Positions 55,358 to 64,000 of a stretch of 64,000 nucleotides of DNA are shown piece by piece (within the stretch, counting starts at the first letter, position 1; each line of letters begins with the position of its first letter). A model generated the notes under the pieces. That model had not been told where the DNA came from, did not search any database, and saw only the letters and a program-made list of their open reading frames with translations. The position numbers were made by a program, and so were the translations under genes. This stretch comes from a virus, in the IMG/VR virus record IMGVR_UViG_3300035666_000007, positions 34,035 through 98,034 of that record. One strand, 5' to 3'.

Positions 55358-58300
55358 ATGTCGGATCAGAGAATTACGCAGCTCGCAAAGCTCAACCAGG
55401 CTGATGTAGCGGCTAACGACGTGCTGCCGATTGTTGACATCGGCTCAAGCATAACCAAAAAGATTGAAATCAAAGATCTTTTTCAGGCTGGCGCAAGCCT
55501 GGCTGATCAGAGCAGCATTGATCTGTCCAAGTTAAACCAAAACAGCGTCGTCAAGCTTGGCACGCTTTCGTTGGCGGATGCAGCGATTACCGCAATCAAG
55601 CTAGCTGACGACAGCAGTATTGCCTATGACTCGGTTGCTCCGGTTCTTGGCAACTTCCAGGGACGCGGCTACATCAATAACAGCAGCAGATATTTTCAGG
55701 TATGGGATGGCGTTGGGTTTCAGCAGGTGGTCACGCCGACCGCTGGCATTGAGGATTTTGCCGTAACCACCGCCAAGCTTGGCGATGGCGCTGTCACGAC
55801 CGAAAAGATAACCGCTCTCGGTCTTGGCACGAGCGCATACGCCGAATCCAGCGTTACAGCGATCAAGCTTGCCAACGGCGCTGTTATCAATGCCAAGCTG
55901 GCAGACGGTGCCGTCACAACGGAAAAAATTGATACTGCCGGACTAGCCGCTGCAGCGATTGCCGTCAATGCGATTACTACGCCCAAGATACTCAACGGGG
56001 CCGTTACCGCAGAAAAATTGGCCGCTGACAGCACTACGGTTGTTCAAGCCGGCGTACCGACTGGTGGCGGCACCTACGAGGGCCAGCTTTCATTCGATGT
56101 AAACACAGGCATTATTCGCGTTTGGGACAGTATTAACTGGGCAAGGGCGGCAGGAATCAGTCGGCTGACGTTTACCGACAATACTCCGCTCAACTTTTCT
56201 ATTGCGTATCCTGATAGCAATTCAGCAGCTATCACAACAACGCTGGACACTCAGCCGGCGAACCGGGTGTTCGTCGGCCCCGCTGCAGGGGCTGACGCAG
56301 CGCCAACGTTCCGAGCGCTGGTGCCAGCCGACCTGCCAAGCGCAACCAGCGCAACCCTCGGGATTGTGCGGCCTGGGACCGGCCTGGTGGCCAATGGTGG
56401 CATCCTGAATCACTCCAACGCCGTCACGCCAGGCACTTACACGAGGCTGATCGTTGACGCCCAGGGTCATGTGATTCAGGGCGACCTGCTGGAAGCGTCC
56501 GACATTCCCAGCCTCGATGCCGCCAAGATCACGACAGGCGAGCTGCCGACGGATCGACTTGCTGACAAAGTTGTCACCATAAACAAGTTGGGGGATTATT
56601 CCACTTCATCTCTTGGCGAAACCTTTCCTGTTCCGAGTTTCATTGGCCAGCTTCACCTGAATCCGCTGGACCGCAACTTTTTCATGTGGGACGGCAACGT
56701 CTGGGTGCCAATTGGTATTTCGGCGGGCCAAATTGTGTTTGCTGGCACATTTGACGCAGGCACGCCATCTGGCATTGGCAAGATTGAGAGCGTTACGCCA
56801 GACGGTGTTGCAGCCGGTTTCGTGGTTGGCGCTGCACTGCCAGCCTCGACTGCCGCAAATAGCAATTTCTATTTTGTTGTCAGCAAGGGCGGCACGATCA
56901 CTAGCGGCAACGCACCAAACACTACGCTTGCACCGCCGGACATCATTCTTTCTGTCTACAACGAAACCCTTCCTCGGTGGGTAGAGGTTGACGTGTCGTC
57001 CGGCTCTGGCGCCATTGCGGCATCGCAAGTCAGCTTCAATCCAGCGGCAAGCCTTGGCTCGACCAATGTGCAGACGGCACTGGAGGAAGTCAGCAACGAA
57101 TGCCGCAATGCTGACAATATATCGAGTGGAATTCTTGCGGTCGCCCGTGGAGGCACTGGTGTAGCAAGCTACAGCAAGGGAGACATTCTTGTAGCGACCG
57201 GAGCAGGGACACTGGTCAAGTTTCCGGTTGGAAGCAATGGGCAGGTTTTTCGTGCCAATAGCACCACCCTTACGGGGTTCGAGTGGGGAAATGATTTCAC
57301 CGGCACCGTTACCAGTGTTGGTAGCACTACCGCAGCCCTGACCGTTGGTAACTCGAACACTGCGCCGTCTCTCGCAATTCGCTCCGCCACAACCAGCGTT
57401 GATGGCATCGTTCAGCTAAGTGACAGTATCAATCTTACCAGCTCGGCGCTGGCGGCGACCCCAACTGCAGTTAAAGCAGCCTACGACCTTGCGGCACTTG
57501 CTCTTCCCAGGAGCGGTGGCGTCATTAGTGGTGCGCTAGAAATTGGCGCTACCGGCAGTCTGCTGTTTGAGGGAAGCACAAATGATGGCTTTGAAATAGC
57601 GCTTGCAGCGGCAGATCCGACAGCCGATCGCTTGATCACATTGCCGGATACGACTGGCACAGTTGTGACGACTGGGGACACCGGCAGTGTAACCAGTGCA
57701 ATGATTCTCGATGGAGCCATTGTCAATGGTGACATAAATGCGTCAGCCGCCATTGCTCACAGCAAGCTGGCCGCTATCACTGCTGGATTTGTACTACTGG
57801 GCAGCGCCACCAACGTGCCGACGGCGACTGCGCTGAGCGGGGACGTTACGGTAAACAGCAGTGGCGTCACATCTATTGGGGCTGGCGTCATTGTCAACGC
57901 TGACATAAGCGCCGTTGCTGCTATTGCAGGCACAAAAGTAGCTCCAAATTTTGGTAGTCAAAACATTGCAACAACTGGCACAAGTACAGCCGGCTTCTTC
58001 GTTCCCACAAGTAATGCTGTGCCGCCAAATGGCCTGTATCTGCCGGGAACCAACAGGGTTGGCATTGCGACCGCAAGCACTCCAAGGCTGGAAGTTGATG
58101 CAGCCGGAAGGTTGCTTGTTGGCGCGTCAAGCGCACGGGGTTCGGCTCTTTTGCAAATTGAAGGAGTGACCTCGGATCAGTCCGTTCTCTCCCTGACCGC
58201 GAACGCAAATAACTCTTCCGGTTCGCGTCTGGATCTTGGAAAATCTCGCAGCGGTTCAATTGGTGGAGTGGCAGCTGTCGCGGATGGCGACACTTTGGGC

Positions 58301-59020
58301 CAAATCCAATTTTTTGGTGCTGATGGCACTAATTTGCTGAGTGGCGCAACAATCCTCTGCCAGGTAAGCGGCACACCGGGTACCAATGACATGCCCTGTC
58401 GCCTTGCGTTCTTTACCACTGGAGATGGCGCTAGCAACCCGACAGAGCGGATGAGTATTTCCAGCGCTGGCACGCTGAGCCTGCTCAGTCCCATTGCAAA
58501 CTCACCCGTTGCTGTATTCGAGAACTCCTCAAACACGAGTGGAACTCAAGTTTTGACATTGCAAAATAAAGCAAATGCAAACAATACATCTTCCTACTAC
58601 CTGATCTGCCAAGAGGCAAACGTTGTCAACAGGATGCTAATCCTTGGAAACGGAAACGTCATGAACGTAAATAATTCCTACACCGGTCTTTCTGATGTCA
58701 AGCTTAAGGAAAACATTGTTGACGCAGGCACTCAGTGGGAAGACTTCAAGGCTTACCGAATTCGGAAGTACAATTTCAAGGCGGAAACCGGGCAGCAAAC
58801 ACACACCCAAATCGGGATGATCGCCCACGAGGTTGAGGAGATTTCGCCCGGCCTGATCACAGAGGTGCCTGATCTGGACGAAAAAGGCAACAGCCTTGGC
58901 ACGTCCACCAAATCAATCAACTACTCGGTGCTTTACATGAAAGCCGTCAAGGCTTTGCAGGAAGCGATGGAGCGCATTGAGGCTCTGGAGGTCAGGGTTG
59001 AGACCCTCGGGGCGTCATAG
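55358..59020 (+). CDS. Tail fibre with S74 autoprotease C-terminus, 1,220 aa
   Basis: The N-terminal part repeats AVTTEKI- and AVT-x-x-KL-type segments (residues 130-230), typical of trimeric fibre shafts. The middle is a long beta-rich shaft. The last 112 residues are a peptidase S74 intramolecular chaperone: GLSDVKLKENI near 1108, TQIGMIAHEVEEISP, and a C-terminal coiled coil. The chaperone folds the trimer and then cuts itself off in front of the Ser. This fibre probably recognises the host receptor. Confidence 0.88.
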   Translation: MSDQRITQLAKLNQADVAANDVLPIVDIGSSITKKIEIKDLFQAGASLADQSSIDLSKLNQNSVVKLGTLSLADAAITAIKLADDSSIAYDSVAPVLGNFQGRGYINNSSRYFQVWDGVGFQQVVTPTAGIEDFAVTTAKLGDGAVTTEKITALGLGTSAYAESSVTAIKLANGAVINAKLADGAVTTEKIDTAGLAAAAIAVNAITTPKILNGAVTAEKLAADSTTVVQAGVPTGGGTYEGQLSFDVNTGIIRVWDSINWARAAGISRLTFTDNTPLNFSIAYPDSNSAAITTTLDTQPANRVFVGPAAGADAAPTFRALVPADLPSATSATLGIVRPGTGLVANGGILNHSNAVTPGTYTRLIVDAQGHVIQGDLLEASDIPSLDAAKITTGELPTDRLADKVVTINKLGDYSTSSLGETFPVPSFIGQLHLNPLDRNFFMWDGNVWVPIGISAGQIVFAGTFDAGTPSGIGKIESVTPDGVAAGFVVGAALPASTAANSNFYFVVSKGGTITSGNAPNTTLAPPDIILSVYNETLPRWVEVDVSSGSGAIAASQVSFNPAASLGSTNVQTALEEVSNECRNADNISSGILAVARGGTGVASYSKGDILVATGAGTLVKFPVGSNGQVFRANSTTLTGFEWGNDFTGTVTSVGSTTAALTVGNSNTAPSLAIRSATTSVDGIVQLSDSINLTSSALAATPTAVKAAYDLAALALPRSGGVISGALEIGATGSLLFEGSTNDGFEIALAAADPTADRLITLPDTTGTVVTTGDTGSVTSAMILDGAIVNGDINASAAIAHSKLAAITAGFVLLGSATNVPTATALSGDVTVNSSGVTSIGAGVIVNADISAVAAIAGTKVAPNFGSQNIATTGTSTAGFFVPTSNAVPPNGLYLPGTNRVGIATASTPRLEVDAAGRLLVGASSARGSALLQIEGVTSDQSVLSLTANANNSSGSRLDLGKSRSGSIGGVAAVADGDTLGQIQFFGADGTNLLSGATILCQVSGTPGTNDMPCRLAFFTTGDGASNPTERMSISSAGTLSLLSPIANSPVAVFENSSNTSGTQVLTLQNKANANNTSSYYLICQEANVVNRMLILGNGNVMNVNNSYTGLSDVKLKENIVDAGTQWEDFKAYRIRKYNFKAETGQQTHTQIGMIAHEVEEISPGLITEVPDLDEKGNSLGTSTKSINYSVLYMKAVKALQEAMERIEALEVRVETLGAS

Positions 59021-59066
59021 TCCCACTCCTGCTCTAGAGTCAGGCCGCTCCAAGGTTCGCCCTCCA

Positions 59067-59276
59067 GTGAAAGAACAACTTGCCCAGCTCATCGAGGCCT
59101 ACGCCGCAGCTCGCGCTAGCGGTAATTCCGTGTTGCAACAGCTGATCGCAATTCAATTGCAAAATTTCCTGAATCAGATCGAGATTACGGAAGCCAGCAC
59201 CCCCGAGTTATCCGAAGCCGGGGGAGTTGCCGCAGGCCAGGCGTTGGACGAGGCGCCCGCCGCAAGCGATGACTAA
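59067..59276 (+). CDS. Small conserved phage protein, 69 aa
   Basis: GTG start beginning (V)KEQLAQLIEAYAAARASGNS, followed by LIAIQLQNFLNQIEI and an acidic Ala-rich tail. The first half matches a small helical protein found in many phages near fibre genes (LI-x-AYA-x-AR-x-SGN). Function unknown. Confidence 0.7.
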   Translation: MKEQLAQLIEAYAAARASGNSVLQQLIAIQLQNFLNQIEITEASTPELSEAGGVAAGQALDEAPAASDD

Positions 59277-59311
59277 TTCTTCTCCGATTACGCTATTCTC
59301 GCACTTGCGCC

Positions 59312-59446
59312 ATGGCCGTTAAAAGCAAAACCGGAACCGCCAAACTTGAGCATGTTCCCGGAAAACCTAAGATCACAACCCAAGGCAACAGCAAAAACAG
59401 TCGCCCTCGCGGAACCAGAAAGCTAAGGAGGAAGCAAGGCAAATAG
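59312..59446 (+). CDS. Small basic phage protein, 44 aa
   Basis: MAVKSKTGTAKLEHVPGKPK, then TTQGNSKNSRPRGTRKLRR. The AK-x-E-x-VPG-x-PK-x-T-x-QG pattern matches a tiny basic protein known from phages of environmental bacteria. Function unknown. It lies between two short genes of the lysis or fibre region. Confidence 0.7.
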   Translation: MAVKSKTGTAKLEHVPGKPKITTQGNSKNSRPRGTRKLRRKQGK

Positions 59447-59512
59447 CAAAAGTGGCGACTGGGGCCTGGCGAAGACACTTCGCTAGGGTGCTCGTGAGGC
59501 TCCACCCCGCCC

Positions 59513-59776
59513 ATGACTATTCAACCAGCTAAGAGGCGGTTTAACCCCGTTCTAGTAATGGAGGCGACCGCAGCAGCTGTGCTAGCGGCATTGCTGATCT
59601 CCACTTTTGGGGGAGTGGCATGGCTCGTTATCCGACTGCCAAACAATCTTCAGCAACTCGAAAAGGATATTGCCAAATTTCTCAAGAATCAAGAAAATCT
59701 TGAGACGCGCTTTTCCGGATTAGATGAGAAAGTTGAAAGCTTGGATCGTCGCATTGTTCGCCTAGAGGTTGACTAG
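59513..59776 (+). CDS. Small membrane protein with coiled coil, possible holin, 87 aa
   Basis: Residues 17-41 (MEATAAAVLAALLISTFGGV and on) form one membrane helix after a basic start, and residues 42-87 form a heptad-patterned coiled coil (LQQLEKDIAKFLKNQENLE, DEKVESLDRRIVRLEVD). The layout resembles small phage membrane proteins related to XhlA-type holins but with the order reversed. It is the best holin candidate in the window; no endolysin lies next to it. Confidence 0.65.
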   Translation: MTIQPAKRRFNPVLVMEATAAAVLAALLISTFGGVAWLVIRLPNNLQQLEKDIAKFLKNQENLETRFSGLDEKVESLDRRIVRLEVD

Positions 59777-59861
59777 GTAGTTGCACTTCTTAGTTTTGGT
59801 TCATATTAAGTATAGCTTGATTTATTGCTAGGCAAAATTAGTTGGCTTATGCATTGATGCT

Positions 59862-60242
59862 ATGACCACGCTCCCTCCTTTAATTGTTTATCCAGCTACA
59901 AGGCCTTTTGTGGTTTTGCGGAATAGCACATTTCGCAAGCGATTCCAGCTTAAGATTGACGGCAATCCGGTCAACCTTGCGACATTCGGCACGATCATTG
60001 ACGCAGACATCAAAGACTCTACCGGCCTGCAGATTGGGACCTTTGTTACGAGTCTCCCGCAAAGTGCCGGTTCCGCGATCCCTGGCTTTTTTGACTTGTC
60101 CTTGACGCCTGCGGCCAGCCTGGCGCTGCCGATCGGAACCAATCACAAATGGGACGTGTCTATTACCTATCCAGGCGGCGATCGTTTTTATTACTGCCAG
60201 GGCCCGCTTGAAGTTCGCGACACTGTTAGCAGGAACGAGTGA
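59862..60242 (+). CDS. BppU-N-like adaptor protein before fibre 2, 126 aa
   Basis: RNSTFRKRFQLKIDGNPVNL, then TIIDADIKDSTG, then GFFDLSLTPAASLALPIG and KWDVSITYPGGDRFYY give the same immunoglobulin-like layout as the gene at 40481-40819. Both stand directly before a fibre gene with an overlapping start, so they are duplicated adaptors. Expected to link the fibre to the tail. Confidence 0.7.
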   Translation: MTTLPPLIVYPATRPFVVLRNSTFRKRFQLKIDGNPVNLATFGTIIDADIKDSTGLQIGTFVTSLPQSAGSAIPGFFDLSLTPAASLALPIGTNHKWDVSITYPGGDRFYYCQGPLEVRDTVSRNE

Positions 60243-62542
60243 TGCCTACGTCATCCGCTGAAATTGAGCTGATCGACAGCCCTGATCAGGCAATTCAAAT
60301 TGAGATAGTCGAGAACGTCGAAACTGAGGTCATCGCCCTTGAGGGGACGACCGTCGAGCTGATCGAGCTGGTCTCAGGAGGCGGCGAAGGTAGTACCGGC
60401 ATAACGGGCAGCGACAACACGCCACAGCCAATTGGTGTGGCATTTGCGGGCACAGACGACGAAGCGTCGCGATCGGACCACGTTCACGCTCACGGAAATC
60501 AGGGCGGCGGATCGCTACACGCACTTGCGACCACAACGGCTGCCGGGTTTATGCCCGGTTCCGACAAGGCAAAGCTCGAAGCGGCAACTTCCGCGAATTC
60601 GGCCAGTTCCCTGGTCCAACGCGATGCATCCGGCAACTTTAGCGCTGGCACTGTTGCAGCAGCCTTGGCCGGCAATGCCGCAACAGCGACGAAATTGCAA
60701 TCGGCCAGAACCATCAATGGAGTGGCATTTGATGGGACTTCAAATATTTCAATTACAGCCGCCACGCCAAACGGCTTAACCTTTAGCAGTACCGGCAACG
60801 GTGCGACTGCTGGCAGCGCTTTCAACGGATCGGCGGCGCGAACCATCAGTCACAACAGCCTCGGCGCTCCCAGCGTGACGGGAGCCGGTGCGTCAGGCAC
60901 TTGGGGAATCAATATCTCTGGCAATGCAGCGACAGCGACAAGCGCAGCGCGGCTACAAACAGGAAGGCTGATTAACGGCACATCGTTTGATGGTACGAAC
61001 AATATATCAATCGCCGCCCCCCCCAGTCACTCTGTTTACAAAACGGTTTATGTGTCACCGGAAGGCAGCGATGCCTCGACGGGTCGCAATGAGGATCGCC
61101 CATTTGCACACCCTGAACGTGCAATGGAGTTCATTGAGTCGCAAGGCGAGCCCACTGGTTGGGCCGTAGTGCTTCTTGGTGGCGTGCAAACATCTGGCGA
61201 AATTCCAGTACCCAAGTTTACGACTATTCGCGGCGCCAACATGCAGCGTCGAAGCATCGTGAGCCCATCCCTTGGCAACGAAGAAAGCAATGTATTTCTT
61301 TGCGATAACGGCGTCCACCTTTACGGCCTAAAATTTGCTGGCTGGCAAATTGACGATTTTGACAATCCCACCAAAGGTTTCGCCATGGCGTTCAAGCCGG
61401 GAGCGATCATTCTTCCGGGCGGAGTTCCATATGGACAAAACTGCGTCGTCACCAGTGCGATGACGGATATTCCTACACCCTTGCCGATGGATCCCGAAAA
61501 CGGCAACCCTGCTCACCCGCGAGGCGGCGGCTGCGTCCTAGCTGACGCTTCCGTGCTCTCGGCCTACACCGTGTTCCCCAACATGATGACCTGGGGATTT
61601 ACACCCAGTTCGCACAATGGCATTGGCTATGTTGCGCGAAATCGAGCTTTTATCAATCCAATCAACGCCATTGGCATTGGTGCGCACAAGCATTTTGTGT
61701 GTCTCGATGGCGGGCGAATGGTGGTATCAGGTAGCTCATCTCAGTTTGGGGACTACAGTTTTTGGAGCGAAGGCAGCACCCAGCAAGTTGTGCCGCTCAA
61801 GGTCGCTCCTGGCGTCACCCAAACGCAGGCTGACATTGCAATGATCATCAACGCAAGGCGTACTGCCTTGATTGACGATGTGTGGGCATTCCTGGTCGCC
61901 AACCATAGCGCCACCAGTTGGCCGTCAAGTTTTGAGGCTTTAACGAGAAAAGACAGTGGACTCCTGCTTGACGCTCTAGCCGCATCCCTGACACATGGCT
62001 TCGAGAGGCCGATGCTCAACTTCGCTGAGGGGATGTTCAAATTCACGGGCGAATGCGTTTACACATACACCTATCATTCCGCCTTTAAGGCCAGCTGGGA
62101 TCGTTTACTATCACAGTTAATTGCTAGTGGTGAATTGACGACTGGCGCCGCAGCTTTTGCAAGCGCTTTGATTTCGCGACTAAAAGCAACTCTGGATAAT
62201 TACTGGTACGAAATTGGGAGCGCCCCGCCTCCTGCAACAGTTGAGCGAGTAAGGCGAAAATTGCGCAGTTTGATTACCGCAATTAACCATCAATGGACGG
62301 CGCCTGGTTCGGGCGTTGAGTTCTATCGAGTTCCTCCCGCTAGGGCAGCAAGGCAAATTAGGCGCAGCATTGTTGAGCGCAATGGCGGAAAAGTGATCTT
62401 CTCTGGCCAGGACGATGCCGGTAACGCAGTATTCGTTGGTGGTCTGACGATTGATGCACGTAGCGGTCAACTTGGTGGCCCTCCATTCGACACGGCTATT
62501 CGAGGTCGTGTCACTCGTGCTGTTATTTCTAGGAGCTATTGA
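60242..62542 (+). CDS. Tail fibre or tailspike 2 with beta-helix-like domain, 766 aa
   Basis: Start in a TGATG overlap (a GTG one codon earlier is possible). The shaft has two phage-fibre repeats with the pattern ATATKLQSARTING...FDGTSNISI and ARLQTGRLING...FDGTNNISI (residues about 145-255). The distal part begins YVSPEGSDASTGRNEDRPFA, a start typical of right-handed beta-helix spikes, followed by KFTTIRGANMQRRSIVSP and GGVPYGQNCVV. A helical tail (RARRIKR-like basic helices) closes it. Host surface binding or glycan cleavage is likely; no active site can be named. Confidence 0.75.
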   Translation: MPTSSAEIELIDSPDQAIQIEIVENVETEVIALEGTTVELIELVSGGGEGSTGITGSDNTPQPIGVAFAGTDDEASRSDHVHAHGNQGGGSLHALATTTAAGFMPGSDKAKLEAATSANSASSLVQRDASGNFSAGTVAAALAGNAATATKLQSARTINGVAFDGTSNISITAATPNGLTFSSTGNGATAGSAFNGSAARTISHNSLGAPSVTGAGASGTWGINISGNAATATSAARLQTGRLINGTSFDGTNNISIAAPPSHSVYKTVYVSPEGSDASTGRNEDRPFAHPERAMEFIESQGEPTGWAVVLLGGVQTSGEIPVPKFTTIRGANMQRRSIVSPSLGNEESNVFLCDNGVHLYGLKFAGWQIDDFDNPTKGFAMAFKPGAIILPGGVPYGQNCVVTSAMTDIPTPLPMDPENGNPAHPRGGGCVLADASVLSAYTVFPNMMTWGFTPSSHNGIGYVARNRAFINPINAIGIGAHKHFVCLDGGRMVVSGSSSQFGDYSFWSEGSTQQVVPLKVAPGVTQTQADIAMIINARRTALIDDVWAFLVANHSATSWPSSFEALTRKDSGLLLDALAASLTHGFERPMLNFAEGMFKFTGECVYTYTYHSAFKASWDRLLSQLIASGELTTGAAAFASALISRLKATLDNYWYEIGSAPPPATVERVRRKLRSLITAINHQWTAPGSGVEFYRVPPARAARQIRRSIVERNGGKVIFSGQDDAGNAVFVGGLTIDARSGQLGGPPFDTAIRGRVTRAVISRSY

Positions 62543-62545
62543 TCC

Positions 62546-63046
62546 ATGACTCGCATCAATACCGACCAGCCATCCAGCGGCAAACCGCTTCAGCTGTTTG
62601 TCCCGGCCACCTCAAATGGTGGCTTTGTCAGTACCAGCTGGGCAACACTGGCAGAAGCACCGGATTTTTCAGTTCCGTCCACCAGTGACGGTGGGGTGAC
62701 GCTGGATCCAGTTGACAATGGGCGAGAGCTGAGGGCCGGTGAGGTGTTTTTCGAGACGCCCTTGCAGGCGGTCAACAGCACCGTTACTACGCGCTGGATT
62801 GAGCTGCAAATGCTGCTCCAGGGCAGCAGCGGCGAGGCGATCCCCTTGAGCCCCAGGGTGCCCGTGCCGGCTGGTGACTCCATCTTCCTGTCCATCCAGG
62901 GCCTGCGCCTGCTGAAGACGAATTTCGGGGCGGTGGCCGGCGACCGATTGCAAATTCGAGCCGAAGTCGGCAATGCAATCAAGGTCATCGGCTCCGCTGT
63001 TGAACTGGAAGCTCAGAACCACGCACCCGACACGGAGGCCATCTAA
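62546..63046 (+). CDS. Virion surface protein behind fibre 2, 166 aa
   Basis: A beta-rich protein of low complexity (FVSTSWATLAEAPDFSVPST, TTRWIELQMLLQGSSGEAIP, LSPRVPVPAGDSIFLSIQGL) that looks like a single jelly-roll-like domain. Starts three bases after fibre 2 and overlaps the next gene in TAATG. Probably a fibre or fibre-cap component. Confidence 0.65.
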   Translation: MTRINTDQPSSGKPLQLFVPATSNGGFVSTSWATLAEAPDFSVPSTSDGGVTLDPVDNGRELRAGEVFFETPLQAVNSTVTTRWIELQMLLQGSSGEAIPLSPRVPVPAGDSIFLSIQGLRLLKTNFGAVAGDRLQIRAEVGNAIKVIGSAVELEAQNHAPDTEAI

Positions 63047-64000
63047 TGAACAAGATCAAAACCGGCTCTGGTAAGAGACTGCTGACAGAAGCGCTTGTAG
63101 AAACTGCGCTTCCAGTCGCCTATGACGCTGCCGCAATGCCGGGGGCATCGGTGCTGGGAGTAGATGGGCAAATTTACACGTCCATCAAGATTGGAGAATC
63201 TTATCAGTGGTCAAAAGCGCCTTCAGCATTGTCAACAGGTGAGATATTTCTAGGGGTCAGCGAGCCACGTGTAAATTTCAACCATGTCATCGCTTCGGGT
63301 GGATACAGTTTTGCGCCTGCTATTCAAACTGAAAGCGCTGAGGCATCAGGCGCTTCAATCGGCATAACAAGGTATGTCGCAGGTAACGGACCATCTTATT
63401 TAATTTTGGCAAAGGTTAATAATGATAATCCATTAGAAAATACTGCTGTTGTTACGAGCCAAGACGTAGGCACTGTTTTATTTATGGGTGCCGATGGCAC
63501 AGAACTGATACCAGGGGCTGCAATTACAGCAACTGTTAGCGGAACCGTAGGTGCGCGGTCCGTGCCCATGCTTCTTAATTTTCGGACCAGACCCGAGGGC
63601 GCAGTTGACGGAGTGCCCATCACGGGCCGAATGCGCGTCATGCCCAACGGCAACGTGTTGATCAACAACACAACCGGTACTGAGAGGCTAGATGTAACTG
63701 GAAACATCAAAGCTAGCGGCAGTTTGATCGGCAGCAGCCTGGATATTTCCGGTCAAAGTGCCAGAACTACGGCACTGCAAGAGACTGCTTTGCCTATCTT
63801 GCTAGACGCCACTGCAATGCCTGGGGCATCGGTGCTGGGGAGTGATGGAAAAGTTTACACGTCCATCAAGGAATTCCAGGACTCCCCGTATCGCTGGTCG
63901 AAAATGACTGGGGAAACTGGGGGAGTTTTTTATCTTGGCGAGGGAAATCCAGCCGCTGATATTAGCAGAAACCAAACAGCAAGGTTTCAGCTTGAGACGT
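63046..64000 (+). CDS. Third fibre-type protein, C-terminus outside the window
   Basis: The frame stays open to the right edge (318 codons). It contains two copies of a segment, AMPGASVLG(V/S)DG(Q/K)(I/V)YTSIK, at about residues 31-50 and 258-277. Between them is a beta-rich part with RPEGAVDGVPITGRMRVMPN and TGTERLDVTGNIKASG, typical of fibre shafts that often end in S74 chaperones. Incomplete. Confidence 0.75.
   Translation, partial: MNKIKTGSGKRLLTEALVETALPVAYDAAAMPGASVLGVDGQIYTSIKIGESYQWSKAPSALSTGEIFLGVSEPRVNFNHVIASGGYSFAPAIQTESAEASGASIGITRYVAGNGPSYLILAKVNNDNPLENTAVVTSQDVGTVLFMGADGTELIPGAAITATVSGTVGARSVPMLLNFRTRPEGAVDGVPITGRMRVMPNGNVLINNTTGTERLDVTGNIKASGSLIGSSLDISGQSARTTALQETALPILLDATAMPGASVLGSDGKVYTSIKEFQDSPYRWSKMTGETGGVFYLGEGNPAADISRNQTARFQLET

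Noticed and set aside
40816-64000. Diversity-generating retroelement acting on the fibre genes
   Set aside because: Fibre repeats exist, but no reverse transcriptase gene and no template-variable repeat pair with adenine-biased differences was seen.

Overview
This window looks like most of the genome of a long-tailed (siphovirus-type) double-stranded DNA phage that probably persists as a plasmid in its host. A DUF4055-type portal, a large terminase, an HK97-like coat protein, a 1,843-residue tape measure, a lambda J-like tip protein and several fibre genes identify the virus. No integrase was found. There are two plasmid-style replication modules: a primase-polymerase Rep on the minus strand, and a RepL-like winged-helix gene followed by two tandem repeat arrays. 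A cyanobacterial host is my best guess. It rests on remembered family resemblance (Rep, RepL-like protein, DUF551-like protein, several small phage families) and on many genes that start in an AACAATG or ATCAATG context without a Shine-Dalgarno sequence. This is inference; no search was run.

Layout. 1-4711: a tightly packed leftward operon of small genes, many with overlapping stop and start codons, driven by a promoter carrying a palindromic operator. 4760-6702: a small basic gene facing a Rep/primase gene, whose long leader holds strong hairpins and a candidate short RNA. 6703-9893: a second leftward operon with a Panacea-domain antitoxin-like gene and a coiled-coil gene of the kind often near phage recombination genes. 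9942-24288: about 36 small rightward genes, mostly of unknown function, divided into seven transcription units. Each unit has a near-identical sigma70-like promoter. In five units the promoter is followed at once by a hairpin, and in four of those by a U-tract. The series ends in a strong terminator.

24530-30538: an AT-richer island with a probable small terminase subunit, the RepL-like gene, a 13-bp repeat array, a 27-bp repeat array (probable origin or partition site), an unrecognised gene behind another operator-bearing promoter, a zinc-ribbon gene, and a ThyX thymidylate synthase interrupted by an intein.

30603-64000: the late module. In order: large terminase, portal, scaffold, small basic proteins, coat protein, neck and head-tail joining proteins, tail tube, a first fibre cassette, tail assembly chaperone with a +1-frame extension, tape measure, tail tip genes, two further tail-tube-like proteins, a fibre with an S74 autoprotease, a small membrane protein, and a second fibre cassette that runs off the right edge. 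No endolysin was recognised.

Working picture: one DNA-binding repressor, not identified here, probably acts on four operators shared by the leftward operons, one rightward operon and the gene beside the origin. The hairpin leaders could gate early transcription. The late module builds the particle.
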